Assembly (NCBI RefSeq): GCF_946480185.1
Contig: NZ_CAMLIG010000007.1
Span: 1-64,000, forward strand
Length of the DNA stretch: 64,000 nt
Direction: 5' to 3'
From: an uncultured Pedobacter sp.
Lineage (GTDB): Bacteria; Bacteroidota; Bacteroidia; Sphingobacteriales; Sphingobacteriaceae
The translations under genes were made by a program, and so were the position numbers. Below the pieces are notes generated by a model. It worked only from the letters and a program-made list of their open reading frames with translations, was not told where the DNA came from and did no database searches. This document shows, piece after piece, positions 49,637-61,400 of the stretch (position 1 is its first letter; the number at the start of each line of letters is the position of its first letter).

Positions 49637-52107
49637 AATGTATTAAATTTTAGTTGATAAACTCGACCTGCCTGGGTGCTTAAATCAAACTCTTTACTTT
49701 TAGCAATACCTGTAGGCTTTAATTTAGCTAAGGGCGAAATCAAAGGTTTCTTTACCTCTGGCATTTCATAAAAAGGATTAGCGTTTTCACCTTTAGCCTG
49801 TGTTAAATTATCAGGTGTGTTTTGTATTAGGTTCTCATTTATCCTTAATCGGCAGTTTCCTCCTAAATTAGATTTAACAACAACCGCCTTTAGCTTATTA
49901 TTTTCCCAGGAAATGTCTAGTTCAAAGCCTCCACGAGCTTTCAATCCTTTAACGCAACCCGTTGGCCAATTGCTTGGGAGGGCTGGTAAAATATGAACTG
50001 CACCGTCCTGGCTTTGAAGCAACATTTCGGCAATACCTGCTGTACACCCAAAATTGCCGTCAATCTGAAATGGAGGATGCGCATCAAACATGTTTGGATA
50101 GGTTCCACCTCCGGTTGCACTCATCGAAGCGGAAGGGTCAACCAAATGCAACTGGTCGGCAATTAATTTATAAGCATGATCACCATCTAAAAGTCTGGCC
50201 CAAAGATTCACCTTCCAACCCATGGACCACCCCGTTGCGATGTCCCCTCTGTATAATAGTGAGGTTCGGGCAGCATCAAACAGTTCTGGCGTTCTGTACG
50301 GTGATATTTGGTTGCTAGGGTATAAACCATATAAATGGGAAACATGGCGATGCTTATCATCTGGCCGGTCTATATCCTGCATCCATTCTTGTAACTGACT
50401 GTATTTACCAATTTGCATTGGCGCAAATCTGGTCTTTGTTGCTTCAAGTTGCTTTCTAAAATCATCATCGAGATTTAAAATTTTTGATGCCTTGATGGTT
50501 TTTCTAAATAAATCAAACAACAGCTGGTTATCCATAGTTGCACCAGCGGTAATTGATATTCTTTTCCCTTCTACTTGTGTGTTTTCGGGCGATACGGATG
50601 GAGAAACTATTAGCCATTTATTTACAGGATCTTCTTGTAACACATCTAAATAAAACTGGCATGCGCCTTTTAATACTGGGTAATAAGTTGCTAAAAATCT
50701 TTTGTCGCCAGTAAATTCGTAGTGATCCCAGAGGTGTTGGCTTAACCAATTGCCTCCCATAGGCCACAAACCTGCATAGGGACGGTCGACTATACCTGTA
50801 ATACGCCAAATATCTGTATTATGATGTGCTACCCAACCTTTTGCACCATACATCAGCTTTGCAGTTTCTTGCCCGGTTACGGATAAATCTTTAATCATTT
50901 TGAACAAGGGATCATGCAGCTCCGTTAGATTAGTGACCTCTGCAGGCCAATAATTCATCTCAGTATTAATATTAATGGTGTACTTACTATCCCACGGTGC
51001 CTCAACCTTGTCATTCCATATTCCCTGCAAATTTGCAGGCTGTGTGTTAGGTTGCGAACTTGATATCAGCAAGTAGCGCCCAAACTGAAAATACAGGGCT
51101 ACAAGATGAGGATCGTTACTGTTAGAAAATTCCAAAATACGCTGATTGGTAGGTTTATTTACAGCATCTGTTATTCCTAGATTTAACTTTACACGATTAA
51201 AATATTGCTGATAAAATTTAATATGTGCAGCTTTTTCAGTTCCATAATTTACCTTCAAAGCCTTATTTAATTGTGAGGTTGCAATTTTATTAGGATTACC
51301 GGAAATATCTTTATAGTTTTTAAAATTAGTAGCTATTGAAACATATAGTATTGCGCTATTTGCATTTTTAATTTGCCATTGGTTATTCACTAATTTTATG
51401 GAACCTCCTTCTGCAAAGGCTTTTACCTGACTTTCAAACTTCACCTGCCCTTTTTCTCCTTCATGATCTGTGGTTATACCATCTAAAATAAGTTTGTGGT
51501 TTGCCATGCTTTGGGTGCTTTTTTGCGCAGAAAGCATACTGGCGTTAAAGCTTATCATCCGGGGTTTACTAGCAGTTAAACGCACTACAATCACCTGATT
51601 GTTAAATGACGAAAACATTTCTCTTTTATAATCTACCCCATTTAAAGTATAGGTTACTGTAGCTATGGCCTTTTCTATGTTGAGGTCACGATAGTAGTTT
51701 TCTACTTTCTGGTGGCCAGGAATAGTTAATATTAAATCGCCAACAGGCTGATAAATCATTCCACTATTTTTCTTTGGCATTAACTCCGCATCTGCCAAAG
51801 CCTGTGCTTCAACAATCTTCCCTTCAGCCAACAACTTTCTTACCGCAGGTATAGCTTTTCCTGATTCTGCCGTTACGTTATTGTTTGGCCCGCCAGACCA
51901 TACTGTTTCTTCATTTAACTGTAATTGTTCTCTGTCTGTACCACCAAAAATCATCGCTCCTAACCTTCCATTCCCTATAGGCAATGCTTCATTCCAGTTT
52001 TTTGCAGGGGAATTGTACCATAGCTTTAAAGTGCCATCCAATGGTTTTTGTTGCGCTATCGCCATCAAATGAAATGTGAGTGATAAACAGAACAATATTT
52101 TTTTCAT
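49633..52107 (-). CDS. GH95 alpha-L-fucosidase/galactosidase (first of pair)
   Basis: This secreted protein of about 824 aa has the same architecture as its neighbour: [46 protein letters not shown] and [12 protein letters not shown], with all catalytic positions kept. I prefer ATG 52107 ([19 protein letters not shown], a signal peptide); an upstream ATG at 52122 adds five residues. It is the first gene of the GH95-GH95 pair and lies divergent to the AraC regulator. Confidence 0.93.
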   Translation of the reverse strand: MKKILFCLSLTFHLMAIAQQKPLDGTLKLWYNSPAKNWNEALPIGNGRLGAMIFGGTDREQLQLNEETVWSGGPNNNVTAESGKAIPAVRKLLAEGKIVEAQALADAELMPKKNSGMIYQPVGDLILTIPGHQKVENYYRDLNIEKAIATVTYTLNGVDYKREMFSSFNNQVIVVRLTASKPRMISFNASMLSAQKSTQSMANHKLILDGITTDHEGEKGQVKFESQVKAFAEGGSIKLVNNQWQIKNANSAILYVSIATNFKNYKDISGNPNKIATSQLNKALKVNYGTEKAAHIKFYQQYFNRVKLNLGITDAVNKPTNQRILEFSNSNDPHLVALYFQFGRYLLISSSQPNTQPANLQGIWNDKVEAPWDSKYTININTEMNYWPAEVTNLTELHDPLFKMIKDLSVTGQETAKLMYGAKGWVAHHNTDIWRITGIVDRPYAGLWPMGGNWLSQHLWDHYEFTGDKRFLATYYPVLKGACQFYLDVLQEDPVNKWLIVSPSVSPENTQVEGKRISITAGATMDNQLLFDLFRKTIKASKILNLDDDFRKQLEATKTRFAPMQIGKYSQLQEWMQDIDRPDDKHRHVSHLYGLYPSNQISPYRTPELFDAARTSLLYRGDIATGWSMGWKVNLWARLLDGDHAYKLIADQLHLVDPSASMSATGGGTYPNMFDAHPPFQIDGNFGCTAGIAEMLLQSQDGAVHILPALPSNWPTGCVKGLKARGGFELDISWENNKLKAVVVKSNLGGNCRLRINENLIQNTPDNLTQAKGENANPFYEMPEVKKPLISPLAKLKPTGIAKSKEFDLSTQAGRVYQLKFNTL

Positions 52108-52122
52108 ATCATTTACAAACAA

Positions 52123-52790
52123 AAGTTAACAATTAAATATACATGTGTTACCCTTATACATCCTGCTAAAATACTCGATTTAACAACCATAGTTCGCCAA
52201 TTTATTAATGAAACTACAGTTCAGAATACAATTTCAATAATCAAGTGATTATTGTTTAATAAGGTATTGGTCAACAAGTCAGTATTGGTTATGCTCAAAA
52301 ATAAATATTAAGATAGCTATAAAATTAAATTTGATTGGCATATCATAGTTGATTGTTACCATTTTTAACATGTTAAAAAAAATTTGAATTGATTTTTTGA
52401 GTGTAAGAAATAGAAATTAAGAATTTTTAATACTGTACAGGTGGCTAATAGCCAAAACTATTATTTACGCAATGGATTTCGAAATTTAACAAACAATATA
52501 TCTCTAATTAATTAATAAAAAACTACTTTTAATATTTAATTTTTAATAAATAAACAAATAATTTAACATAAAGTGTATTTAGTAATTGTTAAAGGGTTCT
52601 AATAAAAACAAGCTCTTAATTACGCTATTGCTTATGTATAAAGCTTCATTTATTATTGTATAACCAATTATTAGTAAGGATGAACAACTGGTTAAAATAG
52701 ACATCTGCTTTGGCAATATTGTATATTTTAAGCATAATGTTATTGGCCTAACAGGCAGCACATCCTAACCTAACAAACTATACTGAACAT
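52123..52790. other. AT-rich divergent regulatory region (GH95 / AraC)
   Basis: This 668-bp spacer lies between divergent GH95 and AraC genes. It holds no convincing ORF and no clear hairpin terminator. A TAAC-TTTTG stretch near 52120-52131 on the minus strand approaches the -7 consensus, and short TGTTAA/TTAACA words recur. The length suggests regulated promoters on both sides, but I cannot define a site. Confidence 0.5.
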
Positions 52791-53672
52791 ATGAAACCAG
52801 AATTATTAAAAGTAGAGGCAAATGCTGTGCACTCATTTAGCACCAGACAAGATCTTATTCCAAACATTAACAATAGGCTTCATTACCATTCTCAGTTAGA
52901 GCTCATTCATTTTGTGGAGGGCAAAGGAACTCAATTCATCGGAGATAATATTAAGCGATTTAATAACGGCGACATTGTGCTGGTGGGTTCAAATCTTCCG
53001 CACTATTGGCGATATGATGATTTATATTCACACGAAGACCCAAAACTTACGGCAGAATCAAGGGTGATTCATTTTAAAGAAGACTTTTGGGGAGAATATT
53101 TTCTAAATCTCCCTGAAAATAAAATATTTAGGCTTCTGTTTGAAAAAGCTAAGAGAGGAATTCAGATCAAAGGAAAAACTAAAAATAAAGTAGCTGAATT
53201 AATGCAAAGACTTTTATATGCAGAAGGACCAGAAAGAATTATACTTCTGATGGAATGTTTGGTATGTATAGCAAATTCTTGCAGCATTTCACTGTTATCT
53301 TCGTTTGGTTTCAAGTACGATGCGGAAGAATCTGAAAATGACCGGATGACTTCAATATATGAATATACATTAGCCAACTACAAGAAAAAGATTCAATTGG
53401 AAGAGATTGCAGACGTTGCAGGTATCAGCCCGAACTCATTTTGCAGGTATTTCAAATCTCAAACCAGAAAAACCTACTCTCAGTTTTTGCTCGAAATTAA
53501 GATAGGACAAGCCTGCAAGATGTTGATTGAAAGCAATCTCAGCATAAAAGAGTTATGTTATGAGTGTGGTTTCAATAATTTTTCCAGCTTCCATAAATAT
53601 TTCAAACTTATAACTGGTTTAAGTCCTCTTAGCTATAAAAAAGAGATTAATCCAGGCCTTAATCTAAATTAA
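52791..53672 (+). CDS. AraC-family transcriptional regulator
   Basis: The 293-aa protein has an N-terminal cupin-like sensor (HYHSQLELIHFVEGKGTQFIGD) and a C-terminal double helix-turn-helix (IQLEEIADVAGISPNSFCRYFKSQTRKT, then SIKELCYECGFNNFSSFHKYFK, LSPLSYKK). The cupin type usually binds a sugar. It is divergent from the GH95 operon and convergent with a LacI regulator, so it probably controls the locus in response to a monosaccharide. Confidence 0.92.
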   Translation: MKPELLKVEANAVHSFSTRQDLIPNINNRLHYHSQLELIHFVEGKGTQFIGDNIKRFNNGDIVLVGSNLPHYWRYDDLYSHEDPKLTAESRVIHFKEDFWGEYFLNLPENKIFRLLFEKAKRGIQIKGKTKNKVAELMQRLLYAEGPERIILLMECLVCIANSCSISLLSSFGFKYDAEESENDRMTSIYEYTLANYKKKIQLEEIADVAGISPNSFCRYFKSQTRKTYSQFLLEIKIGQACKMLIESNLSIKELCYECGFNNFSSFHKYFKLITGLSPLSYKKEINPGLNLN

Positions 53673-53767
53673 GATCGGTTTACAAAAACGTTTTATTTCT
53701 TATATTGATGAATTTGATATTAAACCTTCCTACATATAAAATGATTGTTGAAAACCAGGCTTCTCGT

Positions 53768-54781
53768 TTATAAAGTTGATGCTCTTTCAATTAATATTGA
53801 TGGTATAACAATTCTTTCATTTTGTAGATCTGCCTGGTTCTTCTTCAAGGCATCTACTAAGACTTTTGCTGCTAGGTTCCCTATTTCATATGCCGGCTGA
53901 GAAACTGTTGTTAAAGGCGGGTCTAAAATAGGTGCTGTTTGCAAATTAGAAAAAGTTATCAGTTTTAGGTCTTTTCCTATAACTAACCCCAAATCTTTAC
54001 AAACCAAGTATGCGGTAACGGCCAACCTTTCTACACAAGAAAAAATAGCATCCGGAACATCAGAACCTGTAAGTAAATTCTTTATCAAATTAAAATTTGC
54101 CTCGTCATCTATGCCACATGTTACTATTTTTTTTTGTTGATGGCTAAAATTGTGCTCGCTAGCAGCTTTTAAAAAACCCTGCATTCTATGCTGGTCTACA
54201 GAGATATTTAATGATAAAGATAAATAAGCTATCTTTTTTGCACCTTTCGCTATCAGATGTTGAGTAGCTTTATACGCACTTTCCAAATCGTCTGTGACCA
54301 CCTTTACTGTACTTATTTTTTCAGAAACTCGGTCAAAAAAAACAAGCGGTATTCTTTTATCCTTCAAACTTTTGATATGGCTAACTTCGTTGGTTTCTGT
54401 AGCCATACACATTAACACTCCATCAACCCTACCATCCATTTTCTCCAAAATTTCTACTTCTTTCTGATGGCTCTCATGGCTTAAATAAATTAAAAGCTGA
54501 TAGCCTTCCTGTCGTACAATTTCTTCGATACCATCTATTGCAAGAGCAAAAAAATTGTTAGAAATTTCCGGAATGATAACAGCAATCATCTGACTTTTTT
54601 TATTTCTTAGGCTCGCTGCATGGGGATTAGGTTTATAACCTAGTTTATTAGCTAATTCTTTTACCTTTTTTTTTGTTTCTTCACTTATTTCATGGCTATC
54701 CCTTAAAGCCTTTGAAACTGTAGATGTTGCAAGGTTTAATTTATCAGCTAACTGCTTAATGTTAATTCGATTCATGAACAA
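53768..54781 (-). CDS. LacI-family transcriptional regulator (first)
   Basis: The 337-aa protein has the LacI helix-turn-helix (NIKQLADKLNLATSTVSKALRDSHEISEETK), the hinge GYKPNPHAASLR and a periplasmic-binding-protein-like sensor domain (AVIIPEISNNFFALAIDGIEEI). It is upstream of, and on the same strand as, the surface lipoprotein end of the SusCD operon, separated by a terminator. The effector is likely a sugar or sugar acid. Confidence 0.93.
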   Translation of the reverse strand: MFMNRINIKQLADKLNLATSTVSKALRDSHEISEETKKKVKELANKLGYKPNPHAASLRNKKSQMIAVIIPEISNNFFALAIDGIEEIVRQEGYQLLIYLSHESHQKEVEILEKMDGRVDGVLMCMATETNEVSHIKSLKDKRIPLVFFDRVSEKISTVKVVTDDLESAYKATQHLIAKGAKKIAYLSLSLNISVDQHRMQGFLKAASEHNFSHQQKKIVTCGIDDEANFNLIKNLLTGSDVPDAIFSCVERLAVTAYLVCKDLGLVIGKDLKLITFSNLQTAPILDPPLTTVSQPAYEIGNLAAKVLVDALKKNQADLQNERIVIPSILIERASTL

Positions 54782-55159
54782 GGGCTAAACTTTAGGCTTT
54801 TAGATTTACTATTTGATAAATATTGTTACAAATAGCTTTACAGTGTTAACAAGGATAAACAATTAAGATAACATTTCAAAAGTCCTCTAGGCTATTTTAT
54901 TTGGTAATTTAGCTAAAATGCATTTTTACAGACATATGTATTAAAACATCTATTTCTTGTTATAAAACATCAATTAGGGCTAGTGAATTTTCATCACCGT
55001 TTGTTATTCCCAAAAAACCACACCTTCAACATCTTTCTTTTCTGTACAGCACTGAGCTTTTTGTAAAAGCTAAACACCTTTTAAACAAAAAAGCGACCGC
55101 TTTCTTTTGGAAAACAGTCGCCCTTTTGCGAGATAGAGACAGAGAATTATAAGTTTACA
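54782..55159. other. Intergenic region between the susCD operon and LacI
   Basis: This 378-bp spacer carries the terminator of the SusCD operon at its right end and the LacI promoter region at its left. A TGTTAACA palindrome is present at 54844-54851, but such an 8-mer is expected about twice by chance in DNA of this size and composition. Confidence 0.45.
55087..55121 (-). terminator. Terminator of the susCD-FAS1-lipoprotein operon
   Basis: On the minus strand a 12-bp stem (55110-55121 with 55093-55104, two G-U pairs) with a 5-nt loop is followed by six T. It lies 39 bp after the last gene's stop. Confidence 0.85.
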
Positions 55160-56197
55160 TTATTTCCCAAGATCTTTTCCATCGTTTGTAAACACCGCAT
55201 TATCAATAAACATTTTTGCTAACTGCGGATATTCGTATCTCCAAGAAAATACATATACCGGATCTTTACTGCCATTTGCTTCTCGCCACAGTTTCAGTGC
55301 ATCTGTCCGATAAACTTCTACGCCATCTATATACACAATAACTAGGTGGTCTGTGGTTAAAGTAAAAACCATTTTCTTAGATTGTCCGTTAGCAAAAGTA
55401 AATGCCGGGTTATTGATAGGAAAATTAAATGTTGTGGCGGCGCCAGTATTTAAATTTCTAACTGTGTACCTAAAATTAGCATTACTTGCAGGATTAGACC
55501 CAATGCGTGTGCCAACTGGCCAAAACTCAAAACGAATGTCTTCTATAAAAATTTTATCCTGTGGCGGACGGTTAAGTTGAAAACGCCACCAGGTATTATT
55601 CTCAGATTTGTTATTGTTGAGCTTTGTAGTTGGATATTTATCAAACCAACCGATATCTGCAGATGCAGAAAACGGCGCTTTAAGTTCCGGGTCATTAAAC
55701 TCGTACCTAAAGTTTCCTGTAAACTTATCAGCCTTACTAACCTCGAGCTCCATACGACCTAAGGTCTTATTTTGAGAAACTTTCGTATCATTGTTTTTCC
55801 AGGCAGTGGTACTACTGGAAAATCTATCAAAAAAGTAGGAACTTACAAACATCTCGGTTTTGCGTATGTCCGTTTTACCATCCTTTGTTACCGTGATGGT
55901 TATTGTGTACTTGCCAGCCTCTCTGGGCGCTTCCCACAAGTTTTCGGCTAATCCGGGTAAGCCCAACAGCTTTCCGCCATCACATTCCCACTTATAGGTA
56001 ACAGGAGATACGTAAGTTTTATCTTCTTCCTGATTCTGTTTTACAGCAACCCACACAGGAACCTTTTCGCCAAAGAAAAACTCATCGCCATTTTTACTTA
56101 AAGATTCAACTTTAACAAAGGAATCCTTATCTTTTTTACAGCTCACAAGAATAACCAGAACTGTTATAAAGCTTATATAATATTTAATTCTTCTCAT
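55160..56197 (-). CDS. Surface lipoprotein, putative glycan-binding (PKD-like plus ConA-like)
   Basis: The 345-aa protein has a lipobox (VILVSCKK, Cys20) and a PKD/Ig-like domain at residues about 30-120 (YVSPVTYKWECDGG, AGKYTITITVTKDGK). A jelly-roll C-terminus follows, with TWWRFQLNRPPQDKIFIEDIRFEFWP and LVIVYIDGVEVYRTDALKLW. It occupies the SusE/SusF position, so a cell-surface glycan-binding role is likely. No named family was recognised. It follows the FAS1 gene by 10 bp. Confidence 0.75.
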   Translation of the reverse strand: MRRIKYYISFITVLVILVSCKKDKDSFVKVESLSKNGDEFFFGEKVPVWVAVKQNQEEDKTYVSPVTYKWECDGGKLLGLPGLAENLWEAPREAGKYTITITVTKDGKTDIRKTEMFVSSYFFDRFSSSTTAWKNNDTKVSQNKTLGRMELEVSKADKFTGNFRYEFNDPELKAPFSASADIGWFDKYPTTKLNNNKSENNTWWRFQLNRPPQDKIFIEDIRFEFWPVGTRIGSNPASNANFRYTVRNLNTGAATTFNFPINNPAFTFANGQSKKMVFTLTTDHLVIVYIDGVEVYRTDALKLWREANGSKDPVYVFSWRYEYPQLAKMFIDNAVFTNDGKDLGK

Positions 56198-56207
56198 ATA
56201 CCAGTAT

Positions 56208-56915
56208 TTATTGTTTCATTTTACCATAAGATGCGAGTATCAGCTTTGTTGGAGGTGCTAAATACTGATCCATTACATGTATATAACCATTGGTTGCCCT
56301 AAGGTTACTAGTACGAGGGCGCAAATTCGCAATTCTCGAATTTGGCCAGTTATTTAAAAATAAGTACGGATTCCTGCTTAAATCAAGATACATATTAACC
56401 TTTGAAGTGTCAGTGGTTCCATAAGTATCAAACCAGGTTGGTGTAGAGTTAAGGTTCTCATACGAATAAATGCCTTTTACAGTATGATATCTCAAAAACT
56501 CTTTTACCTGTTCAACAGGATATTGCTCCCATGCAGATGCTGGGATAGTAGCAGGTAATGGTACTGGCGCATTTGGATCATACGCGGGGTTAGGAATTGG
56601 ATTTTTCACAAAGTAAGAGTTACCATTGGTAGATTCTTTAAGCGCATTATTAGTAGGTAGAAAGTATGTTGAATTCTGTTGAGTATATAAATCTTCAAGC
56701 TTAGTGTAATTAATCGCCTCGATTAACGAAGAGAATAAGTCAGGTCTTGATTTTATAAATTCAAGGGCACTCATATTGATGCGGTTATCTAATAAACCGG
56801 GCTCAAAATCATAGGGCTTTTGCAATTTGTAACCTGCTACTTTTTCACAGCCACTAAATATTACTATTGAAAGGCAGAGTGCGCAGATGAGGCTACTTAT
56901 AAATGATCTTTTCAT
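56208..56915 (-). CDS. FAS1 (fasciclin) domain lipoprotein
   Basis: The 235-aa protein has a lipobox (VIFSGCEK) and one FAS1 domain: LFSSLIEAINYTKLEDLY, TYFLPTNNALKES (H1 box), LRYHTVKGIYSYENL and TNGYIHVMDQYLAP (H2-like). FAS1 domains mediate adhesion and ligand binding. Its place directly after susD, in the SusE/F position, suggests that it binds the target glycan at the surface. It lies 17 bp after susD. Confidence 0.88.
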   Translation of the reverse strand: MKRSFISSLICALCLSIVIFSGCEKVAGYKLQKPYDFEPGLLDNRINMSALEFIKSRPDLFSSLIEAINYTKLEDLYTQQNSTYFLPTNNALKESTNGNSYFVKNPIPNPAYDPNAPVPLPATIPASAWEQYPVEQVKEFLRYHTVKGIYSYENLNSTPTWFDTYGTTDTSKVNMYLDLSRNPYLFLNNWPNSRIANLRPRTSNLRATNGYIHVMDQYLAPPTKLILASYGKMKQ

Positions 56916-56932
56916 AATTTTTAGCTTTTAAA

Positions 56933-58441
56933 TTATTCTGAATAAGGAGGATTTTGTTTTCCAACCAGTAATGGATTCGATTCAAACACTTTAGTATTTA
57001 ATGGCCACAGAATTTTACGAAGATCTCCAAAACCTTCCTGAGGGAGATTAAGTGCTGCCTGCCGACGTTTTAAAGCAGGATCCATATGCCTTAGCACTCT
57101 ACCAGTTCTGATTAAATCAAACCAACGTTTTCCTTCACCGAAAAGTTCTAATTGCCGTTCAAGCAGAATAAGTGTTTCTACTTTTTCTGTTGAAGGGTTT
57201 GCGCCCAACTCTGATTCAGCAGTAACATTGTAGCCCACTCTCCTTCTGATCTGATTTACGATGGTATATGCTTCGGGCTTACGGTTTTGCTGATTAAGAG
57301 CTTCTGCCCGCATCAGCATCACATCAGCAAAACGAATGATTGGTATACGAATATCGCACTGTGAATTACTATAATATTTAAAGGTGCTTTTGGCGGGGTC
57401 GTACTCATTAAACTTTCCGGTTTTTTCTATATACTGATAATTTAAATATCCGATAGGAAGTCTCCCACCGTTCGTATATAAATACGTGGTATCAATATAT
57501 TGCCATAGTCTAGAATCTTGTTTATTGCGATCAATCAGCGCGTAATAAATCGAATCCTGCATTTTGTAATTTGTAGTGTTGCTACCAGATGCCAGTAGTG
57601 AACAAGAACCAGCGCCTGTACCGTCCTGAATGTAGGACCAATACATGTTAAACATCGTCTCTGTGGAACTTTCTGGCGTTACAAATATGTTTTTGAAGTC
57701 TGTTGTGTTAGTTACCAAAGAATATGAGTTAAGTGCAATAATATCATCTGATGTTTTAATCGCATTATCATATTCGTTAAACCACATTTCAACCTCCATT
57801 TTCAATGCCATTGCTGAACCTTTGTTGATGTAGTAAACATCAGCACTCGGCTGTAACAGTCCAACGGCGGTAGTTAAATCAGACATGATCTGGGTTTTAA
57901 CTGATTGCACAGGTGACCGCTCATAAAATTGTTTTTCGTTAGGATTACCTTCGTACGGTTCTGTTATTAAAGGAACATCCCCCCACACTCTAATAGCATA
58001 AAAATACATTAATGCTCGCATTGCGTAAGCCTGTCCTAAAAAGCGGTTTAAAGTCAGCGGATCAACCTGCTGAACATTTGGATAATATTTTATTGCAGTG
58101 TTACATCGTGTTATCACTTTGTAAAGGTCGGTCCAATCAGTTTGAGCCATATCGGAAGTTAGGCCATTATTTAACATCTTGCTCTGTACTGTACCGGTAC
58201 CCTCCTGCTCTAAGTTATCGGATCGCACTTCTCCCCACTCTAAAAAACGTGATGAAAGTGTTTTCTGCATTCCGTCATAAATACCTGCATTCCAGCTTGT
58301 GATATCGTCCGCGTTTTGGAAAAAATTTTCTTTTGCCAGTGAAGATGTTGGATTTAATTCCAGAAATTTATTACATCCTGCAAATATTGTTACCAACAAT
58401 GGTAAACAAATAAAGTGTATGGTTATTTTTTTCATTACCAT
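56933..58441 (-). CDS. susD: SusD/RagB-family glycan-binding lipoprotein
   Basis: The 502-aa protein has a lipobox (VTIFAGCNK), the N-terminal KFLELNPTSSL motif, TPR-like helices (WTDLYKVITRCNTAIKYYPNV) and the C-terminal RagB/SusD pattern (FADVMLMRAEALNQQNR, LLERQLELFGEGKRWFDLIRTGR). It closes the SusC barrel and captures oligosaccharides. It lies 4 bp after susC. The Met at 58435 is an alternative start. Confidence 0.95.
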   Translation of the reverse strand: MVMKKITIHFICLPLLVTIFAGCNKFLELNPTSSLAKENFFQNADDITSWNAGIYDGMQKTLSSRFLEWGEVRSDNLEQEGTGTVQSKMLNNGLTSDMAQTDWTDLYKVITRCNTAIKYYPNVQQVDPLTLNRFLGQAYAMRALMYFYAIRVWGDVPLITEPYEGNPNEKQFYERSPVQSVKTQIMSDLTTAVGLLQPSADVYYINKGSAMALKMEVEMWFNEYDNAIKTSDDIIALNSYSLVTNTTDFKNIFVTPESSTETMFNMYWSYIQDGTGAGSCSLLASGSNTTNYKMQDSIYYALIDRNKQDSRLWQYIDTTYLYTNGGRLPIGYLNYQYIEKTGKFNEYDPAKSTFKYYSNSQCDIRIPIIRFADVMLMRAEALNQQNRKPEAYTIVNQIRRRVGYNVTAESELGANPSTEKVETLILLERQLELFGEGKRWFDLIRTGRVLRHMDPALKRRQAALNLPQEGFGDLRKILWPLNTKVFESNPLLVGKQNPPYSE

Positions 58442-58445
58442 TTAA

Positions 58446-61400
58446 TTAAAAATTTATGTTTAATCCCAAACCAAACTCTCTGTTTCTAGGAAATTTACCA
58501 CTGTCTTGACCTGGTGTAAGTACACCACCTCCAAATTCTGGATCAAACCCGGTGTAGTTAGTCCATGTAAGTAAATTCGTTCCATAAAGGTAGGCGGTCA
58601 TCCCTGCCATATATAGTTTTTTAGCCACCTTATTGTTCAGGCGATAGGCTAGTCTTGCATTTCTTAACCTAATGAAAGAACCATCCTCAAGAAAATAGCT
58701 GTTCAACTCTCTTGAATTATCTGTAACAGATCTAAAAGCGATAGGAACATCTGTGATTTGCCCCTGATATTTCCATGCATTACGAATATCATATGGCCAT
58801 GGAGTTGCATTAGTTGAGCTATATTGAGTTAAATCTCTCCTTTGCTTGTTGTATAAAAGGTTACCGAAACTTCCGTACACATTGACAAATAGTGAGAAAT
58901 TTTTGTACGAAAAAGTATTTTGCCAGGCACCAAACCATTTAGCTACTGCATTGCCTAAAACCTGCCTATCTGAATCATCTATTTGATTATTGTAAACTCC
59001 ATCGCTGTTAGGCAGATTCTGCCAAATGACGTCGCCTCCTTTTGATACATTTCCTTGTGCATACATTTGGTAAACTGGTTTGGTGGTAGGATCCCATCCA
59101 TAGTTTGTTCCGTCAGGATATTGATAGCCTAAAAGAACAGGAGCTCCGGATTTCTCAAACACTACGTTATTATTTGCATCTCGTTGAAATACGGGTAAAA
59201 GTCTGACTTTGTAATCTGGTGTCCAAGCGTTGGAGACGTCATATTCATATACTCCGAGGTTTCTAAAGCCATACCATTGTCCAACTGGACGTCCAACTCC
59301 AACATACCATTTAGAATCTTGAACGTAATCCGCTTTTGCAAGCGCTGTAATGGTGTTTTTATTCCTAGAGTAGTTTACGGAAGTTTGCCAGCTAAATTTT
59401 GAGTTCCTTACTGGGTACCCTGTTAAAGTAACCTCTAGTCCTTTATTTTGAATTGCACCCAAATTAATTCTGATATCGTCATATCCCAGTTCGGAAGGCA
59501 TTTTGGCAGAGTAAAGAAGCTTATCAGTAGATTTTATATAATAATCTATAACTGCAGATAAACGACCCTTGTACATAGAAAGGTCAAAACCAAAATCACT
59601 GGATGTGCTTGTTTCCCAACTTAAACTGGGGTTACCAAATCTGGTATTCTGCACTACTCCACCAATATTATTGTAGGTGTAATCTCCTCCTAATATGAGC
59701 CGGTTTACAGTTTCAAAATCCCCAATACGCTCATTTCCTGTTTTTCCCCAGCTAACCCTAAACTTAGCATCGTCTACCTGCGCATTTCTAGCCCAGCCCA
59801 TAAATTTTTCTTCGGATATTCGCCATGCTGATTGCAAGGCCGGAAAAGTACCCCACCGATCCTGAGTAAACCTTGAAGACCCGTCTCGACGAAGTGTACC
59901 GCCTAAAATATATTTTCCTTTGTAACTATAATTTAAGCGGGTAAAAAAACTAATCATTCTGTTTGCTGTTGCATCCGTTGCCGTTGCGCCTTTGTCTAAA
60001 TCTTGCAAAGAGTTCAATGTTTCCACACTTTCCGTCACAAAACGGCTACCTTCTATCCCGATTGAATTTCGCTGATCCATTTCAGCACTAGTTCCTAAAA
60101 GAGCGGTAATAGAATGTTCTTTCTTTATTGTTTTGTTATAGGTAAAATATGCATCACCCATGAAATATCGCCTAAAGGTATTATTATCTCCGGCACTCCC
60201 TATTGGAGGATTTCCTGAATTAAGCACTTTCGAGCTAAAGGTTTCGCTTCTATTAAAATCTAAATCTGCAGTAATACTCGTCTGGAATTTAAAGTTTGGA
60301 TTGAAACTATACTCGAGATTTTGATAGATAGTTCCTTCGTAAGCTGTTCTGTAATCATGTGCAAAGCGAGCTTGAGCAAGGGGATTCCTTACGCCGGCAA
60401 TAATGTATGCATAGCTACCGTCAGGATAAAACAAAGGAAATTCAGGAGGTCTTATTATAGAGCCCGCTATTACTGCCCCCTCGTTTACTGCGTTGGCTTT
60501 CCGATAACCAAAGTTTAGCCTCGAGTTAAGCGTTAATTTAGGCGCCACATTGTACTTGATATTCAAACGGCCTGTTAATCTTTTAGCCCAGCTTTCGATA
60601 ACTATCCCATCCTCTTGTTGAAAGCCTAAGCTTGCCAGATAGTTAAAATCTTTAGTCGCACCACTTGCCTGCAGATTGAGCTGATCTCTATTACCCCTTT
60701 GGGTAATTAGATCGAGATAATCGTTACTAGCATTTGTACCTATGTATAAAGAATCTGCTCCCTCCGCAGGGTCGATTATTTTAGCTCTATTGTTGAAAAT
60801 CTTCAACCGCTCAATCCTATTTGCTTGAGATATCTTATTAGCCAAAGCATAAGTGCTTCGAAGATAACTGAAATCAATTTTAGGCTTACCTACAACACCA
60901 CTTTTGGTAGTTATTATAATAACTCCATTGGCTGAGCGTGAACCGTAAATAGCCGCCGATGCCGCATCTTTTAATATGTCGATTGATTTAACGTCATTTG
61001 GGTTTATGGTGGTAATATCATCCTGAGGCACCCCGTCAACGATATATAGAGGTGCAACCCCACCTTCAAATGTTGATGCCCCTCGCACCCTAATATCTGC
61101 TGACTCGCCCGGTGCGCCGGAGTTACTAATGATTTGGACTCCAGGAGCCTCTCCCTGGATAGCATCAAAAATGTTTACAGGTGCCCTTTGCTCAATATCT
61201 TTCTCTGTGATGGTGTTAATGGCAGCCGCAACGTCTCTTTTTGCTTGGGTTCCATAACCTACAACCACTACCTCATCTAATTTGCTTATGTCTTCACTTA
61301 AAACAATATTAAAATTTGTTTTATTCCCAACCACAACTTCCTGAGGAGTAAATCCTATGTATTTGAAAACAAGAGTTGAATTTACAGCAACTTTTAGTTT

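Noticed and set aside
52579..52761. Small open frame in the GH95-AraC spacer
   Set aside because: No protein-like features, start context or conserved motif; likely chance in AT-rich DNA.
54844..54851. TGTTAACA as a LacI operator
   Set aside because: An 8-bp AT-rich palindrome is expected about twice by chance in 64 kb of this composition, so alone it is not evidence.
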